DNA from: GCA-2731375 sp964590195
GTDB taxonomy: Bacteria; Pseudomonadota; Alphaproteobacteria; GCA-2731375
Direction: 5' to 3'
DNA: 64,000 nucleotides
Assembly: GCA_964590195.1 (NCBI GenBank)
Contig: CAZPWJ010000004.1
Span: forward strand, 55,964-119,963
Shown here: positions 54,424 to 62,836 of the stretch, piece after piece
Position numbering within the stretch: the stretch's first letter is position 1
Layout of the letters: the number at the start of each line of letters is the position of its first letter
The notes under the pieces: model-generated
Told to the model about the DNA's origin: nothing
Databases searched by the model: none
The model's input: only the letters and a program-made list of their open reading frames with translations
Translations under genes and position numbers: made by a program

Positions 54424-55506
54424 TTAACAGACGGCGGCTTGGGCCTTTGCCGGCCGGGACAGATCGGCGGTCCGCAACCAGGCTTCCGCCTCGGCCAGAC
54501 GCCGGACCGGATCGTGAGACATATTGGCCAGCAACCAGTCGATATCCGCCCAGGTGCCCCGTGGCCCAACAAGGCGGCGCGGTGGAATGTCCTGGCTGCC
54601 GCCCGCGCCATGGCGGGCAATGGCAAAGCGGAAGGCATAGTTGGGCGTCAGGCCCATGCGCAGATCGGAAAACACAACCTCGTCTCGTGCTAGGTCCAGG
54701 CGGTAAAAGCCACGGCTGAACCAGGCCAGTTTATCCAGGTTGGGGTTGCCGTCCAGGCAGGTGGCCAGGGCCTGTCCGCGCGGGTGCTGATAGACCGTTG
54801 CCTGTTCCGTTCCGCCAAAAACCGGCAGATAGAGGTTCAAATAACGCTCGCCGTCCATGGCTATGACGCGCCAGAGGTAACTGTTGAAAGGCGTCGGGAT
54901 GGCCAGCAGTTTTTCCGGCGCGATACCGGCCTGTGCCAGCATAACATCCGCGCGCGCGGCAACGATGCGTTGCGCCGCCAGGCACCAGGCCTGATAGCCG
55001 GTGGACAAAATCAACGCGGTGGTGATGACCGTGCCCATCCGCCGGGACCATTTCGCCCGGCAAAGCGCCCAGATCATGGCCACCAGCAAGGGCAGGGTGT
55101 ACAGCGCATCAATGATAAAGATCGAGCCTACCCCATAGGGCTCCATGGAAAGGGGCCACAACAGTTTGGTGCCATAGATCGTCATGCCATCCAGCAGGGC
55201 ATGGCTGGCCAGGCAGAGATAGACCGCCAGATAGGTCAGGGCGCGCTGTTGCCGCAGCGCCTTGATGAAGCGGACCATGGCCTCGCCCAGCAACGGCGTG
55301 ACGGCGGCCTGGACCAGCAGGGAATGGCTGAAGCCGCGATGGCCGACAAAGGCGGCCACCGGATCATCGAAGCGGACCAGCACGTCCATATCCGGCAGGG
55401 TGCCCATCAGACCGCCGGCGATGGCGGCCCGGCGCGGCCCCAGCCGCCGGCCCAGGACGGCGACGCCGACACCGGCGCCAAGCACGATCTGGGTTAGGCT
55501 GTCCAT
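54424..55506 (-). CDS. YdjM-like membrane metal-dependent hydrolase
   Basis: This 360-residue inner-membrane protein is of the YdjM/DUF457 type. The N-terminus carries 'MDSLTQIVLGAGVGVAVLG', the metal motif 'GTLPDMDVLVRFDDPVAAFV' and 'GHRGFSHSLLVQAAVTPLLG' with conserved His residues. Further His/Asp lie in 'LASHALLDGMTIYGTKLLWP', and several membrane helices are visible. A soluble C-terminal region follows ('YLPVFGGTEQATVYQHP'). The biochemical role of the family is not established. Copy 2 of the palindromic element lies just upstream. Confidence 0.83.
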   Translation of the reverse strand: MDSLTQIVLGAGVGVAVLGRRLGPRRAAIAGGLMGTLPDMDVLVRFDDPVAAFVGHRGFSHSLLVQAAVTPLLGEAMVRFIKALRQQRALTYLAVYLCLASHALLDGMTIYGTKLLWPLSMEPYGVGSIFIIDALYTLPLLVAMIWALCRAKWSRRMGTVITTALILSTGYQAWCLAAQRIVAARADVMLAQAGIAPEKLLAIPTPFNSYLWRVIAMDGERYLNLYLPVFGGTEQATVYQHPRGQALATCLDGNPNLDKLAWFSRGFYRLDLARDEVVFSDLRMGLTPNYAFRFAIARHGAGGSQDIPPRRLVGPRGTWADIDWLLANMSHDPVRRLAEAEAWLRTADLSRPAKAQAAVC

Positions 55507-55538
55507 TTTCTGTTGTTCAACATACGTTGAGTCTCCGA

Positions 55539-55621
55539 GCCGCCCGCTCCCCCGTCCCGCCTAAGTCCCTTGGCACCCACAGGGTACCATTAATGGGCGG
55601 CCGGGAGGGGGAGCGGGCGGC
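55539..55621. repeat. Palindromic intergenic element, copy 2
   Basis: A 15-bp perfect stem (55539-55553 with 55607-55621) encloses the core shared, in inverse orientation, with 4301-4366, including CCATTAATGG and GGTACCCTGTG. The arm sequence differs from copy 1 but is again fully complementary, so the pairing rather than the sequence is kept. Confidence 0.75.
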
Positions 55622-55642
55622 TTGGCCGGCATTGAAATGCCC

Positions 55643-56866
55643 TTAGCGTTCGACGTTGGCACCGCGTACGGGGACGCCGAATTCCTTGTGGCAGATCTCC
55701 GCCAGCAATGTCACGCCCTCGCGGATTTGGTCGTGGGTCGGGTTGCCGAAACACAGACGGAACCGGCGCCGGCCGCTGGCCGAGTCCGCCGACCATTCGG
55801 AACCGGGGTTGATGACCACCCCCTGGGCCGCCGCGACCTGCGCCAGCTTGTCCGTATCAACCTCTTCGGGCATGGTGATCCAGATGAAAATGCCGCCCTT
55901 GGGGGCGATGACTTCCGCCGTGGTGCCGAACTGTTCATCCAATACCGAGAGCATCAGATCGCATTTTGCCTTCAGGGTGCCGCGCAGTTCCGCCACATGG
56001 TCATTGAATTGCGTGTTGCAGAATTCCGCCAGGGCCATCTGTTCCAGGGCGCCGCAGCCGCCGTCGGTCTTCAACGGTATCAGCTGGCTGAGCACTGGCC
56101 AGTCCGCAACCACATAGCCAATGCGCAGGGCCGGCGCGATGGATTTCGAAAACGTGGCGCAATAGATCACCTGGCCCGCATCGTCCATGGAGCGGATGGT
56201 GGGCGGGCGGGTGCCGTCCCAGGTCAGGTCGGAATAACAGTCGTCTTCAAAGATCGGCACGGCATATTTTCGCGCCAGATCCAGCATTTTCCGGCGCTTC
56301 TCCACGCTCATGATGGTGCCGGAAGGGTTCTGCACCGTCGGGATAGTGTAGATGTATTTGGCTTGGGTGCCTTTGCTTTTCAGCTCGCCCAGAACCTGAT
56401 CCAGTTGCGCCATGTCCATGCCGTCTTCGTCGACGCCGATGAGGACGTAGTTGACGCCCAGATAACGCAGCCGGCTTAACGAGGAGGCATAGCAGACTTC
56501 TTCCACGATCACCGTGTCGCCCTTGGACAAAAAGGCATCATTGACCAGATCAATGCCCTGGTTCGAGCCCGTGGTGATCAGCATATCATCCGGGTCCGTG
56601 GGCATATGGGCGTTGGTTTCCAGCAGTTTGGCAATCGCCTCGCGCAGGGGACGATAGCCCTGGGGCCCGCTGTTCATGCCATAGGTGGCCAGTTGCTGGC
56701 CATCGCGCTGCATCACCTTGGCCAAGGCATCCAGCAGCGGCTGCACCGGCACCGAGGCGGCGTCGTTGTTGCCGCCGATGAAGCTGTACTTGGGAAAACC
56801 ACCCCATCGCGCGGCGGCGGGAGCGGGCAGATTGTCACGGAAGAGGCGGCTGTAGCCAAAACTCAT
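55643..56866 (-). CDS. PLP-dependent aminotransferase (2-aminoadipate/LysN-like class I)
   Basis: The 407-residue fold-type I aminotransferase resembles the 2-aminoadipate transaminase/MocR-domain group. Visible are 'QLATYGMNSGPQGYRPLREA', 'DDMLITTGSNQGIDLVNDAF', 'IPTVQNPSGTIMSVEKRRKM', 'VPIFEDDCYSDLTW', the PLP Lys in 'IYCATFSKSIAPALRIGYVV' and 'KGGIFIWITMPEEV'. It lacks the GntR DNA-binding domain of MocR proteins. The ATG at 56866 is preferred to an upstream TTG. The amino-acid substrate is unknown. It diverges from the PuuD-like gene. Confidence 0.86.
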   Translation of the reverse strand: MSFGYSRLFRDNLPAPAAARWGGFPKYSFIGGNNDAASVPVQPLLDALAKVMQRDGQQLATYGMNSGPQGYRPLREAIAKLLETNAHMPTDPDDMLITTGSNQGIDLVNDAFLSKGDTVIVEEVCYASSLSRLRYLGVNYVLIGVDEDGMDMAQLDQVLGELKSKGTQAKYIYTIPTVQNPSGTIMSVEKRRKMLDLARKYAVPIFEDDCYSDLTWDGTRPPTIRSMDDAGQVIYCATFSKSIAPALRIGYVVADWPVLSQLIPLKTDGGCGALEQMALAEFCNTQFNDHVAELRGTLKAKCDLMLSVLDEQFGTTAEVIAPKGGIFIWITMPEEVDTDKLAQVAAAQGVVINPGSEWSADSASGRRRFRLCFGNPTHDQIREGVTLLAEICHKEFGVPVRGANVER

Positions 56867-57011
56867 GGCTGGGGACTTTCTGGCTGAGGTCTCGTGGTGC
56901 GGAGCGTTCAATGATGCGACTTGTTATTATTACGTGAAATTTTTGAATTTCGGTACGTTAATGCTACTCTGCTATCAGGGAATCAACAAATTAACGCAGG
57001 GGATATGAATA

Positions 57012-57617
57012 ATGGCGAGTATTCTTACAAATTTGCGTAACACGGTGATCGCGGGTGTGGTGCTGACGATCATCATGATTATTGTTCTCATGGGTTGGCA
57101 TGCGGGCGCTACCGGGTTCGATATGGCCTGGGCGACGTTCTTCATGCGCTGGCTGCATGTGCTGTGCGGTGTGATGTGGATCGGTATTCTGTGGTACTTC
57201 AATTTCGTGCAGATCCCGACCATGCCCTCCATTCCCGACGAACAGAAACCAGCGATCGGCAAGCATATAGCGCCCTGCGCCCTGTTCTGGTTCCGCTGGG
57301 GCGCCATGGGCACCATTGTTACCGGGCTGCTGCTGGCGGCGATGAGCGGCTATGTCATTGACGCCATCGCGCTGGGCCTGACGGACGGCGTGCCCAAGCA
57401 CACCGCCATCGGCATTGGTATGTGGCTGGGCACGATTATGTGGTTCAACGTCTGGTTCATCATCTGGCCGAACCAGAAAAAGGCGCTGGGTATTGTCGAG
57501 GCGGACGCGGACACCAAGGCGGCATCGGCGCGGACGGCGATGCTGTTCTCCCGCACCAATACACTGCTGTCGATCCCCATGCTGTTTGCCATGGTCTCGG
57601 CGCAAAACATCTACTAG
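57012..57617 (+). CDS. PuuD-like urate hydroxylase membrane domain (no cytochrome c domain)
   Basis: The 201-residue protein has five or so hydrophobic segments and matches the membrane part of PuuD ('urate oxidase N-terminal' family): 'FFMRWLHVLCGVMWIGILWY' and 'WYFNFVQIPTMPSIPDEQKP', then 'ALFWFRWGAMGTIVTGLLLA' and 'IGMWLGTIMWFNVWFIIWPN'. Full PuuD proteins carry a C-terminal cytochrome c (CxxCH); none follows here. It may be a stand-alone relative with another role or need a separate cytochrome. It is preceded by AGGGGAT. Confidence 0.78.
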   Translation: MASILTNLRNTVIAGVVLTIIMIIVLMGWHAGATGFDMAWATFFMRWLHVLCGVMWIGILWYFNFVQIPTMPSIPDEQKPAIGKHIAPCALFWFRWGAMGTIVTGLLLAAMSGYVIDAIALGLTDGVPKHTAIGIGMWLGTIMWFNVWFIIWPNQKKALGIVEADADTKAASARTAMLFSRTNTLLSIPMLFAMVSAQNIY

Positions 57618-57778
57618 CGCTGTCTTCGTTACAGGCCGGGTCGCCTACCTCCCTTCGGAAGTGGGCGGCCCGGTCGACTACACTTTAGGCCGCGACGGCG
57701 GCCCGGCCCTACTGCGCCGCCCGCGCGGAGCGGTGCGCCCAAAGTCTTAAAGGCGCGCGCAAGCGTGAGCGAAAGGCC
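57618..57778. other. GC-rich hairpin-forming intergenic region
   Basis: The 161-bp gap between the convergent PuuD-like and enolase-superfamily genes holds a 10-bp stem (CCGGGTCGCC 57636-57645 with GGCGGCCCGG 57664-57673). Further GC-rich short inverted repeats follow. It probably ends the two transcripts; no gene is supported. Confidence 0.5.
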
Positions 57779-58879
57779 CTACTCGGCCGTACCCGTGTGT
57801 TCGCGCTTCACCAGATCCCAGTCGATCTCGTAGCCCAGGCCCGGTTTGGTGGGCGCGTGGACATAGCCGTCCACATACTGGATGTCCTCCACTAGGCCGT
57901 ATTCGTTGTTGCCGGTGCAGGGGAAGAATTCAAAGAACTCACAGTTCGGTACCGCCATGGTGACGTGCAGGTTGGCGACGTTGTTGAGCGAGTTGCCGCC
58001 GTGATGAATCTCGCACTTCATATTGAAGCCTTCGGCCAGATGGCACAGCCGCACCATGGGCGTGATGCCGCCCGTGGCGGCGACGTCGCCGCGCAGAATG
58101 TCCGTGGCGTTCTGGGTGATCCATTGCGCCATGCCGTAAAACCGCCCCGGCGCGTATTCCGTCGACATGATGGGGATGTCCAGCTTCTGCTTCAGCTTGA
58201 CGTAGTTATAGATGTCTTCCTCCACCAGCGGATCTTCATACCAGTAAAAATCCAGCTCCTCGATGGCGCGGCCCAGGCGCATGGCGTCCTCGTACTGATA
58301 GGCCCACATGGCATCCATCATCAGCTCCATCTCGTCCCCGACGCCCTCGCGCACGGCTTGGGAAATCTCGATATCCGCCTTGAGCGTGCCGTGGGGGTGC
58401 AGCTTGTGCGCGGTCCAGCCCATTTCCTTGAAGCGCAGCGCCTCCTCGACATATTCCTCCGGGGTTTCGTGATAGGCGGTGGAGGAATAGACCGGCACCT
58501 TTTCCTTGCAGGTGCCCAACAGGCGATGGATCGGCTGTCCGGCGATCTTGCCGTTGATGTCCCACAGGCAGACATCGATGGCGCCGATCACGTTGGTGGC
58601 GACGGAGCGGTTCATCTTCCACATTTCCCACCAGATGGTGCCGATATCCTGGGGGTTGCGGCCCATGATCATGGGTTTGATGAATTCGATCAGGCCCGGT
58701 GCGTAATGGTTCGCGCTCATGCGGGAGGAGCCGAGGAAGCTGTTGCCACTGATGCCCTCGTCGGTTTCCACCGTGACGATGCCCAGTTGCTGCGTAGCGC
58801 CAAAGGTGGTGCCGACGCCGGTCTTCCAGCCCTCGGACTTCCAGTTGAACGTGTCCACTTTGACATTGGTGATTTTCAT
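57779..58879 (-). CDS. Mandelate racemase/muconate lactonizing enzyme-family (enolase superfamily) protein
   Basis: This 366-residue enolase-superfamily enzyme should abstract a proton alpha to a carboxylate with Mg2+. It shows 'IGAIDVCLWDINGKIAGQPI' (capping region), the base-bearing 'WTAHKLHPHGTLKADIEIS', metal ligands in 'ELMMDAMWAYQYEDAMRLGR', 'FYWYEDPLVEEDIYNYV' and 'IMSTEYAPGRF', and 'CEIHHGGNSLNNVANLH' with a catalytic His. The set suits an acid-sugar or galactarate-type dehydratase, substrate unknown. ATG 58879 follows GGGAGCGG. A perfect 14-bp palindrome lies about 60 bp upstream. Confidence 0.86.
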   Translation of the reverse strand: MKITNVKVDTFNWKSEGWKTGVGTTFGATQQLGIVTVETDEGISGNSFLGSSRMSANHYAPGLIEFIKPMIMGRNPQDIGTIWWEMWKMNRSVATNVIGAIDVCLWDINGKIAGQPIHRLLGTCKEKVPVYSSTAYHETPEEYVEEALRFKEMGWTAHKLHPHGTLKADIEISQAVREGVGDEMELMMDAMWAYQYEDAMRLGRAIEELDFYWYEDPLVEEDIYNYVKLKQKLDIPIMSTEYAPGRFYGMAQWITQNATDILRGDVAATGGITPMVRLCHLAEGFNMKCEIHHGGNSLNNVANLHVTMAVPNCEFFEFFPCTGNNEYGLVEDIQYVDGYVHAPTKPGLGYEIDWDLVKREHTGTAE

Positions 58880-58940
58880 TTTCCGCTCCCTCGCATTACA
58901 TGGCCAGTCTGTTTCGGGTGGAATAGTGGCGGATATTCGG

Positions 58941-58954
58941 GAATTGATCAATTC
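58941..58954. promoter_or_regulatory. Palindromic operator candidate, site 1
   Basis: GAATTGATCAATTC is a perfect 14-bp palindrome 61 bp upstream of the enolase-superfamily gene. The identical sequence occurs at 59790-59803 upstream of the MmgE/PrpD gene. It resembles GntR-type half-site spacing. Confidence 0.5.
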
Positions 58955-59096
58955 GGAGCGGCTGGATGCGCCGGCTGCGTGACGGTGCACAATCAGCGCT
59001 GAAACCGAAAATCAACCTTGCTCACAACGGGTTGTCCACATATGACATGGTGACGAAGGTGCAGTTTTTGAATTTTGCTCGTAGGAAATCCGAGAT

Positions 59097-59684
59097 ATGG
59101 AAGCCGTGTATGTCGTCGTCGATATTGAAGCCGACGGCCCGATACCAGGGGACAATTCCATGTTGTCCTTCGCCGCCGTGGCGATCACGCCCGAGGGCCG
59201 GGAAATAGGTACGTTCGAGGCGGTCCTCATGCCATTGGCGGATGCGCGGCCCGACGCGGACACCATCGCGTGGTTCGAGACACAGCCCGACGCGTATGCA
59301 GCGGCAACCGCGAACCCGCGCCCCGCGGCCGTTGTTATTGCCGAATTCATTGAGTGGGTAAGCGCCCTGCCTGGCAGGCCGGTTTTCGCCGCCCATCCAG
59401 TTGCCTTTGATGGCGGCTGGATCGATTACTATTTGCGCCGCTTCGCCCGCCGACGGTTGATCCAGGGGCCCAGGGATACGGATCCGCTGTTTTTTTCAAG
59501 CGGTATCTGCATTCGCACCCTTGCGGCCGGACATCTCGGCTGGCCGGTTTGGGACTGCGCGCCGGGTCGCTACCCTCCCGAATTACTGGGTCTGCATGAC
59601 CACAGCCACCGCGCCATTGATGACGCGCGCGGCTATGGCCACCTTCTCGTGACGCTGCTGGCCGGCATGAAACCCAGCGTGTGA
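59097..59684 (+). CDS. DEDDh-type 3'-5' exonuclease-fold protein
   Basis: The 195-residue RNase H-fold protein has the DEDDh motifs: 'YVVVDIEADGPIPGDNSMLS' with Asp9 and Glu11, 'RPVFAAHPVAFDGGWIDYYL' for motif II, and 'LGLHDHSHRAIDDARGYGHL' with the terminal His/Asp pair. It lacks polymerase or helicase domains, so it is a stand-alone nuclease related to oligoribonuclease/DnaQ. An AGGAAA site precedes the start. It lies apart in function from its metabolic neighbours. Confidence 0.83.
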   Translation: MEAVYVVVDIEADGPIPGDNSMLSFAAVAITPEGREIGTFEAVLMPLADARPDADTIAWFETQPDAYAAATANPRPAAVVIAEFIEWVSALPGRPVFAAHPVAFDGGWIDYYLRRFARRRLIQGPRDTDPLFFSSGICIRTLAAGHLGWPVWDCAPGRYPPELLGLHDHSHRAIDDARGYGHLLVTLLAGMKPSV

Positions 59685-59789
59685 TGCGCCGCGCGACTGT
59701 GTGCATCCAAAATTAGACCAACGGGGTCCAATCGGCTCCATCATTCCCCCGCGTTCGGGCATTGCGGCAACGAAAGCGGCGTCGCGCGT

Positions 59790-59803
59790 GAATTGATCAA
59801 TTC
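59790..59803. promoter_or_regulatory. Palindromic operator candidate, site 2
   Basis: This is an exact second copy of GAATTGATCAATTC, 126 bp upstream of the MmgE/PrpD start. CGCGCGT and ACGCGCG flank it and could form an outer stem. It probably binds the same regulator as site 1; none is encoded nearby. Confidence 0.5.
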
Positions 59804-59928
59804 GACGCGCGCGAACGGACGCCGCAGCCTTGACAGGTTTTGCCGCCAGGGCGACTCTTTTGGCAAGAAAAAGAAGGCGCATTGCGGAACGACCGAAATG
59901 CGGAACGATAGCCGATTTAGGAGATGTC

Positions 59929-61314
59929 ATGGGTGCCACCGAAATTCTGGCCAGTTATGCCGCCAACCTGAAATACGAGGATCTGCCCGAACCGGTGGTG
60001 GCGCAGGCAAAACGCATCATCATGGACACCGTCGGTAGCATGATCGGCGGCGTGCCGTTGCCTCTGGGCAATACAATTGTCGAACTCGCCCAGGACATGG
60101 GCGGGGGCGCATCGGAGGCCACCATCGTCGGCAGCGGCGCCAAGGTTTCCTGCGTCGCCGCCGCCTACGCCAACGGGGCCTTGTCGGACGTGCTGGATTG
60201 GAACGATATGCTCTATGTCGGCCATCCCGCGACGGCGGCTGTCGGTGCCGGGCTGGCTATGGCGGAAAAAGAAGGTGCAACTGGCAAACAGCTGATCGAG
60301 GCGGTGGTCGCGGCCTATGAAGTTTTCGGACGTGTCGGTATCTGCGTCCAACCGTCAGAGGAACGGCAACAGGCGTTGTGGGGCATGTTGACCTGGATAC
60401 CGTTTAATTCCGCCATCGCGGCGGGCAAGATTTTGCGCCTGGATGGCGCCCAGATGGCTACGGCGATCGGTACCGCGGGTGCTTTCGCGCCGTTGGGGGC
60501 GTGCTGGAAATATGTCGAAACCCGCTCCGACACCTATCATTACAACCACGGCATGACGGCCATGTCGGGGCTGTTTGCCGCCATGCATGCGCAAAAGGGC
60601 CTGACGGGGATGAATACCATTCTGGAAGGCCCCACCGGCTTCTGGGTTCTGGCTGGTTCCGATCAGTGCGATTTCGACCGGCTGGATGCGCTGCTGACAA
60701 CCTTGGGCAAGGACTATTGGATCATGCAGACGCTGTATAAGCGCTGGCCCGCGAATTTGTGGGTGCAGAGTTATCTGGACGTCTTCACCGACCTGATGAA
60801 GACGAACAACATCTCGCCGGATGACATAGCGGAGATCAACGTCTCGCCGGCCCTGGCCATGTTGATGACCTATCGCGCCAACGGCACCATGGATGCCGCC
60901 TTCTCCCTGGCCTACGCCCTGGCCGTAGCGGCCTACGAGCCAGAGCCAGGCACGCAATGGTACGCGGACGAGAACATGCACAGCCCAAAGGTGCTGGAGT
61001 TGGTGAAAAAGGTAAAGAAAGCCGATGGCGCCCAGGATGCTGATCTGAACCACGAATTCAGAAATTACTGGAACGGCTATTGGATGCCGGTGCAGGTGGA
61101 AATCGTAACCACGGCCAACGCGCGGCACAGCGGCTATGCCACCTACCCGAAAGGCCACCGCGACAATCCCATGAGCCATGACGAACTAAAGACAAAGTTT
61201 CGCCAGGCCTCGGCCTCCGTTCTGGAGCCAGGGCGCATGGACGAGGTGATCGCCACGATCGAGAACCTTGAAGACGTTGGCGATATAGGCGCGTTGGCGG
61301 CGCTGCTGCATTAA
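59929..61314 (+). CDS. MmgE/PrpD-family protein
   Basis: The 461-residue protein belongs to the family of 2-methylcitrate dehydratase (PrpD), itaconate decarboxylase and relatives. Landmarks are 'AKRIIMDTVGSMIGGVPLPL', 'AAYANGALSDVLDWNDMLYV', 'HPATAAVGAGLAMAEKEGAT', 'DTYHYNHGMTAMSGLFAAMH' and 'YPKGHRDNPMSHDELKTKFR' near the C-terminus. No prpB or prpC is adjacent, so a methylcitrate role is doubtful; many paralogues act on other tricarboxylates or are uncharacterised. The ATG at 59929 follows TTAGGAG. Confidence 0.84.
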   Translation: MGATEILASYAANLKYEDLPEPVVAQAKRIIMDTVGSMIGGVPLPLGNTIVELAQDMGGGASEATIVGSGAKVSCVAAAYANGALSDVLDWNDMLYVGHPATAAVGAGLAMAEKEGATGKQLIEAVVAAYEVFGRVGICVQPSEERQQALWGMLTWIPFNSAIAAGKILRLDGAQMATAIGTAGAFAPLGACWKYVETRSDTYHYNHGMTAMSGLFAAMHAQKGLTGMNTILEGPTGFWVLAGSDQCDFDRLDALLTTLGKDYWIMQTLYKRWPANLWVQSYLDVFTDLMKTNNISPDDIAEINVSPALAMLMTYRANGTMDAAFSLAYALAVAAYEPEPGTQWYADENMHSPKVLELVKKVKKADGAQDADLNHEFRNYWNGYWMPVQVEIVTTANARHSGYATYPKGHRDNPMSHDELKTKFRQASASVLEPGRMDEVIATIENLEDVGDIGALAALLH

Positions 61315-61634
61315 AGCATTTCCCCGACACGGCGCACGAATTCGTCAAATACCAGCCGCTGTGTACGCCCGGAAACCTGTATCAGGCAGACATGATGGCT
61401 GACCGTCAATGTCTGCAACATGTGCTTGAGATTATCGGCCTGTTCGGGGGCGAGAGTATCGATCTCGCTAATCAGCCGCTCCTGCATTTCCGCCATGCGC
61501 TGGATATCAATGTCATCCAGGCCCCAGCGCTGGGCAAGGCTGGCCTGTAGCGCGACAGCCTCAGCATAGGTCGCGCGCAGCCGCCTGGCGCCATCAGTGC
61601 GATTTTCCGGCTTACTTTCAACGAAACGCTGCAT
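61311..61634 (-). CDS. Hypothetical protein (107 aa)
   Basis: I do not recognise this small protein. It is predicted helical and reads 'YAEAVALQASLAQRWGLDDI', 'ERLISEIDTLAPEQADNLKH' and 'TVSHHVCLIQVSGRTQRLVF'. A GGGAGG ribosome site precedes the ATG at 61634, and codon use matches the neighbours, so it is probably real. Its stop overlaps the PrpD-family stop by 4 bp in convergent orientation. The single Cys and paired His might bind metal, but no motif is firm. Confidence 0.6.
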   Translation of the reverse strand: MQRFVESKPENRTDGARRLRATYAEAVALQASLAQRWGLDDIDIQRMAEMQERLISEIDTLAPEQADNLKHMLQTLTVSHHVCLIQVSGRTQRLVFDEFVRRVGEML

Positions 61635-61788
61635 CACTGAACCTCCCGTCAAAGTAGGCGGAAAGCATAACGGAACAAATGCATGCGGACTATCCGAGAC
61701 CCCATGCAGATGCATTTTGCTCTCGTGCCTGCGTTTCTTTTTGCTAACCTATCGCCGCAATCGGAGATCACGGGACACGGCAACCATC

Positions 61789-62478
61789 ATGACCCTAACC
61801 CTCTATTCCAACTACCTCAATTCCGCCGGCGAGCGGGTGCGCATCGCCCTGGCCCTGAAAGGCATTGAGCACGACTATGTCTCGGTCGGCCAGATGGGGC
61901 GGGAGGCTTACGAGAAGATCAATCCGCAAGGCCTAATGCCGGCCTTGAAAATCGGCGATCACATGGTGCCCCAGGCAACGGCGATTCTGGAGTATCTGGA
62001 GGAAACCTATCCCGAGCCGCCCCTGTTGCCCGCCGACCCGGTGCTGCGCGCCCAGGCCCGCGGCTTTGCCCAGCACGTGGTCTCCGAGATGCATGCCATC
62101 GACGTGATCCGGGTGCGGCGCTTTCTGCATCACGAACTGGGCGTGGAACAGGACGGCATCGAGCGCTGGCAGCGCCATTGGTTCGCCAAGGGTTTCGCCG
62201 CGCTGGAGGAATTGCTGGCCCGCCGGCCCACGGCCTGGCCCTATTGCTTTGGCGAGGGCCCAGGCTGGGCCGACCTGCATCTGGTGCCGCAGGTGGCCAA
62301 GGGCCTAAGCCGCTTTGATGTGGACATGGCGCCCTATCCCCTGATCCATGGTGTTCACAAAGCCTGCGTTGACCTGCCCGCCTTCATTGCCGCCACGCCG
62401 GCCCAACAGCCGGATTATCCGGGAGAGGTGGTCGAGCCGGAATTGGAGAAACCTCTCGGGGGCAAGACGATTTTGTAA
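61789..62478 (+). CDS. maiA: Zeta-class glutathione S-transferase/maleylacetoacetate isomerase
   Basis: The 229-residue GST zeta protein has the active-site N-terminus 'LYSNYLNSAGERVRIALALK', 'INPQGLMPALKIGDHMVPQA' and 'ILEYLEETYPEPPLLPADPV', with a C-domain 'GEGPGWADLHLVPQVAKGLS'. MaiA isomerises maleylacetoacetate (tyrosine or homogentisate route) or maleylpyruvate (gentisate route). The usual neighbours hmgA and fahA are absent, so the pathway is open. The ATG at 61789 matches the conserved start. Confidence 0.84.
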   Translation: MTLTLYSNYLNSAGERVRIALALKGIEHDYVSVGQMGREAYEKINPQGLMPALKIGDHMVPQATAILEYLEETYPEPPLLPADPVLRAQARGFAQHVVSEMHAIDVIRVRRFLHHELGVEQDGIERWQRHWFAKGFAALEELLARRPTAWPYCFGEGPGWADLHLVPQVAKGLSRFDVDMAPYPLIHGVHKACVDLPAFIAATPAQQPDYPGEVVEPELEKPLGGKTIL

Positions 62479-62493
62479 GCTGTCCCGCCTGTG

Positions 62494-62531
62494 TTGCAAT
62501 TCGGTCGACAGGAATATATACTACTCAGTAG
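62494..62531 (+). promoter_or_regulatory. parDE promoter with overlapping operator
   Basis: TTGCAA (62494-62499), a 17-bp spacer and TATACT (62517-62522) give a near-consensus sigma-70 promoter. The palindrome CTACT-C-AGTAG (62521-62531) overlaps the -10 region and start site. That is where a ParD-ParE complex would bind to repress its own operon. Confidence 0.7.
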
Positions 62532-62560
62532 GAAAATATACGACATCTTGGAGACTGCGA

Positions 62561-62836
62561 ATGCCGATGGTGAAGAAAAGCATATCGGTCACCGACCAGC
62601 AGAATGACTGGATCAAGTCCCAGATCGAATCCGGACATTACGGCAACGAGAGTGAGGTCGTGCGCGAGTTGATCCGCGAGAGGCAGTTGCGGGAGCAGGA
62701 ATCCCGCGAAGATCTGGCCGAAATCGAGGCCATCCGCGCCAAGCTGATCGAAGGGGAGGAAAGCGGTTTCACCGATCAAACCGTTGAGCAGATCTGGCAA
62801 GAGGCCCGGCGCCGGCGCAATACAGGAAATGCCTAG
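62561..62836 (+). CDS. parD: ParD-type antitoxin
   Basis: The 91-residue protein has a ribbon-helix-helix N-terminus 'KKSISVTDQQNDWIKSQIES' followed by 'YGNESEVVRELIRERQLREQ' and a charged, extended C-terminal tail. This is the CopG-like ParD layout, with DNA binding at the N-terminus and toxin binding at the C-terminus. GGAG precedes the ATG at 62561. Its last 8 bases overlap the toxin gene, ensuring coupled translation. Confidence 0.9.
   Translation: MPMVKKSISVTDQQNDWIKSQIESGHYGNESEVVRELIRERQLREQESREDLAEIEAIRAKLIEGEESGFTDQTVEQIWQEARRRRNTGNA

Noticed and set aside
57415..57750. 111-aa frame across the PuuD-like end
   Set aside because: It is an out-of-frame, arginine-rich product overlapping the membrane gene, without a ribosome site.
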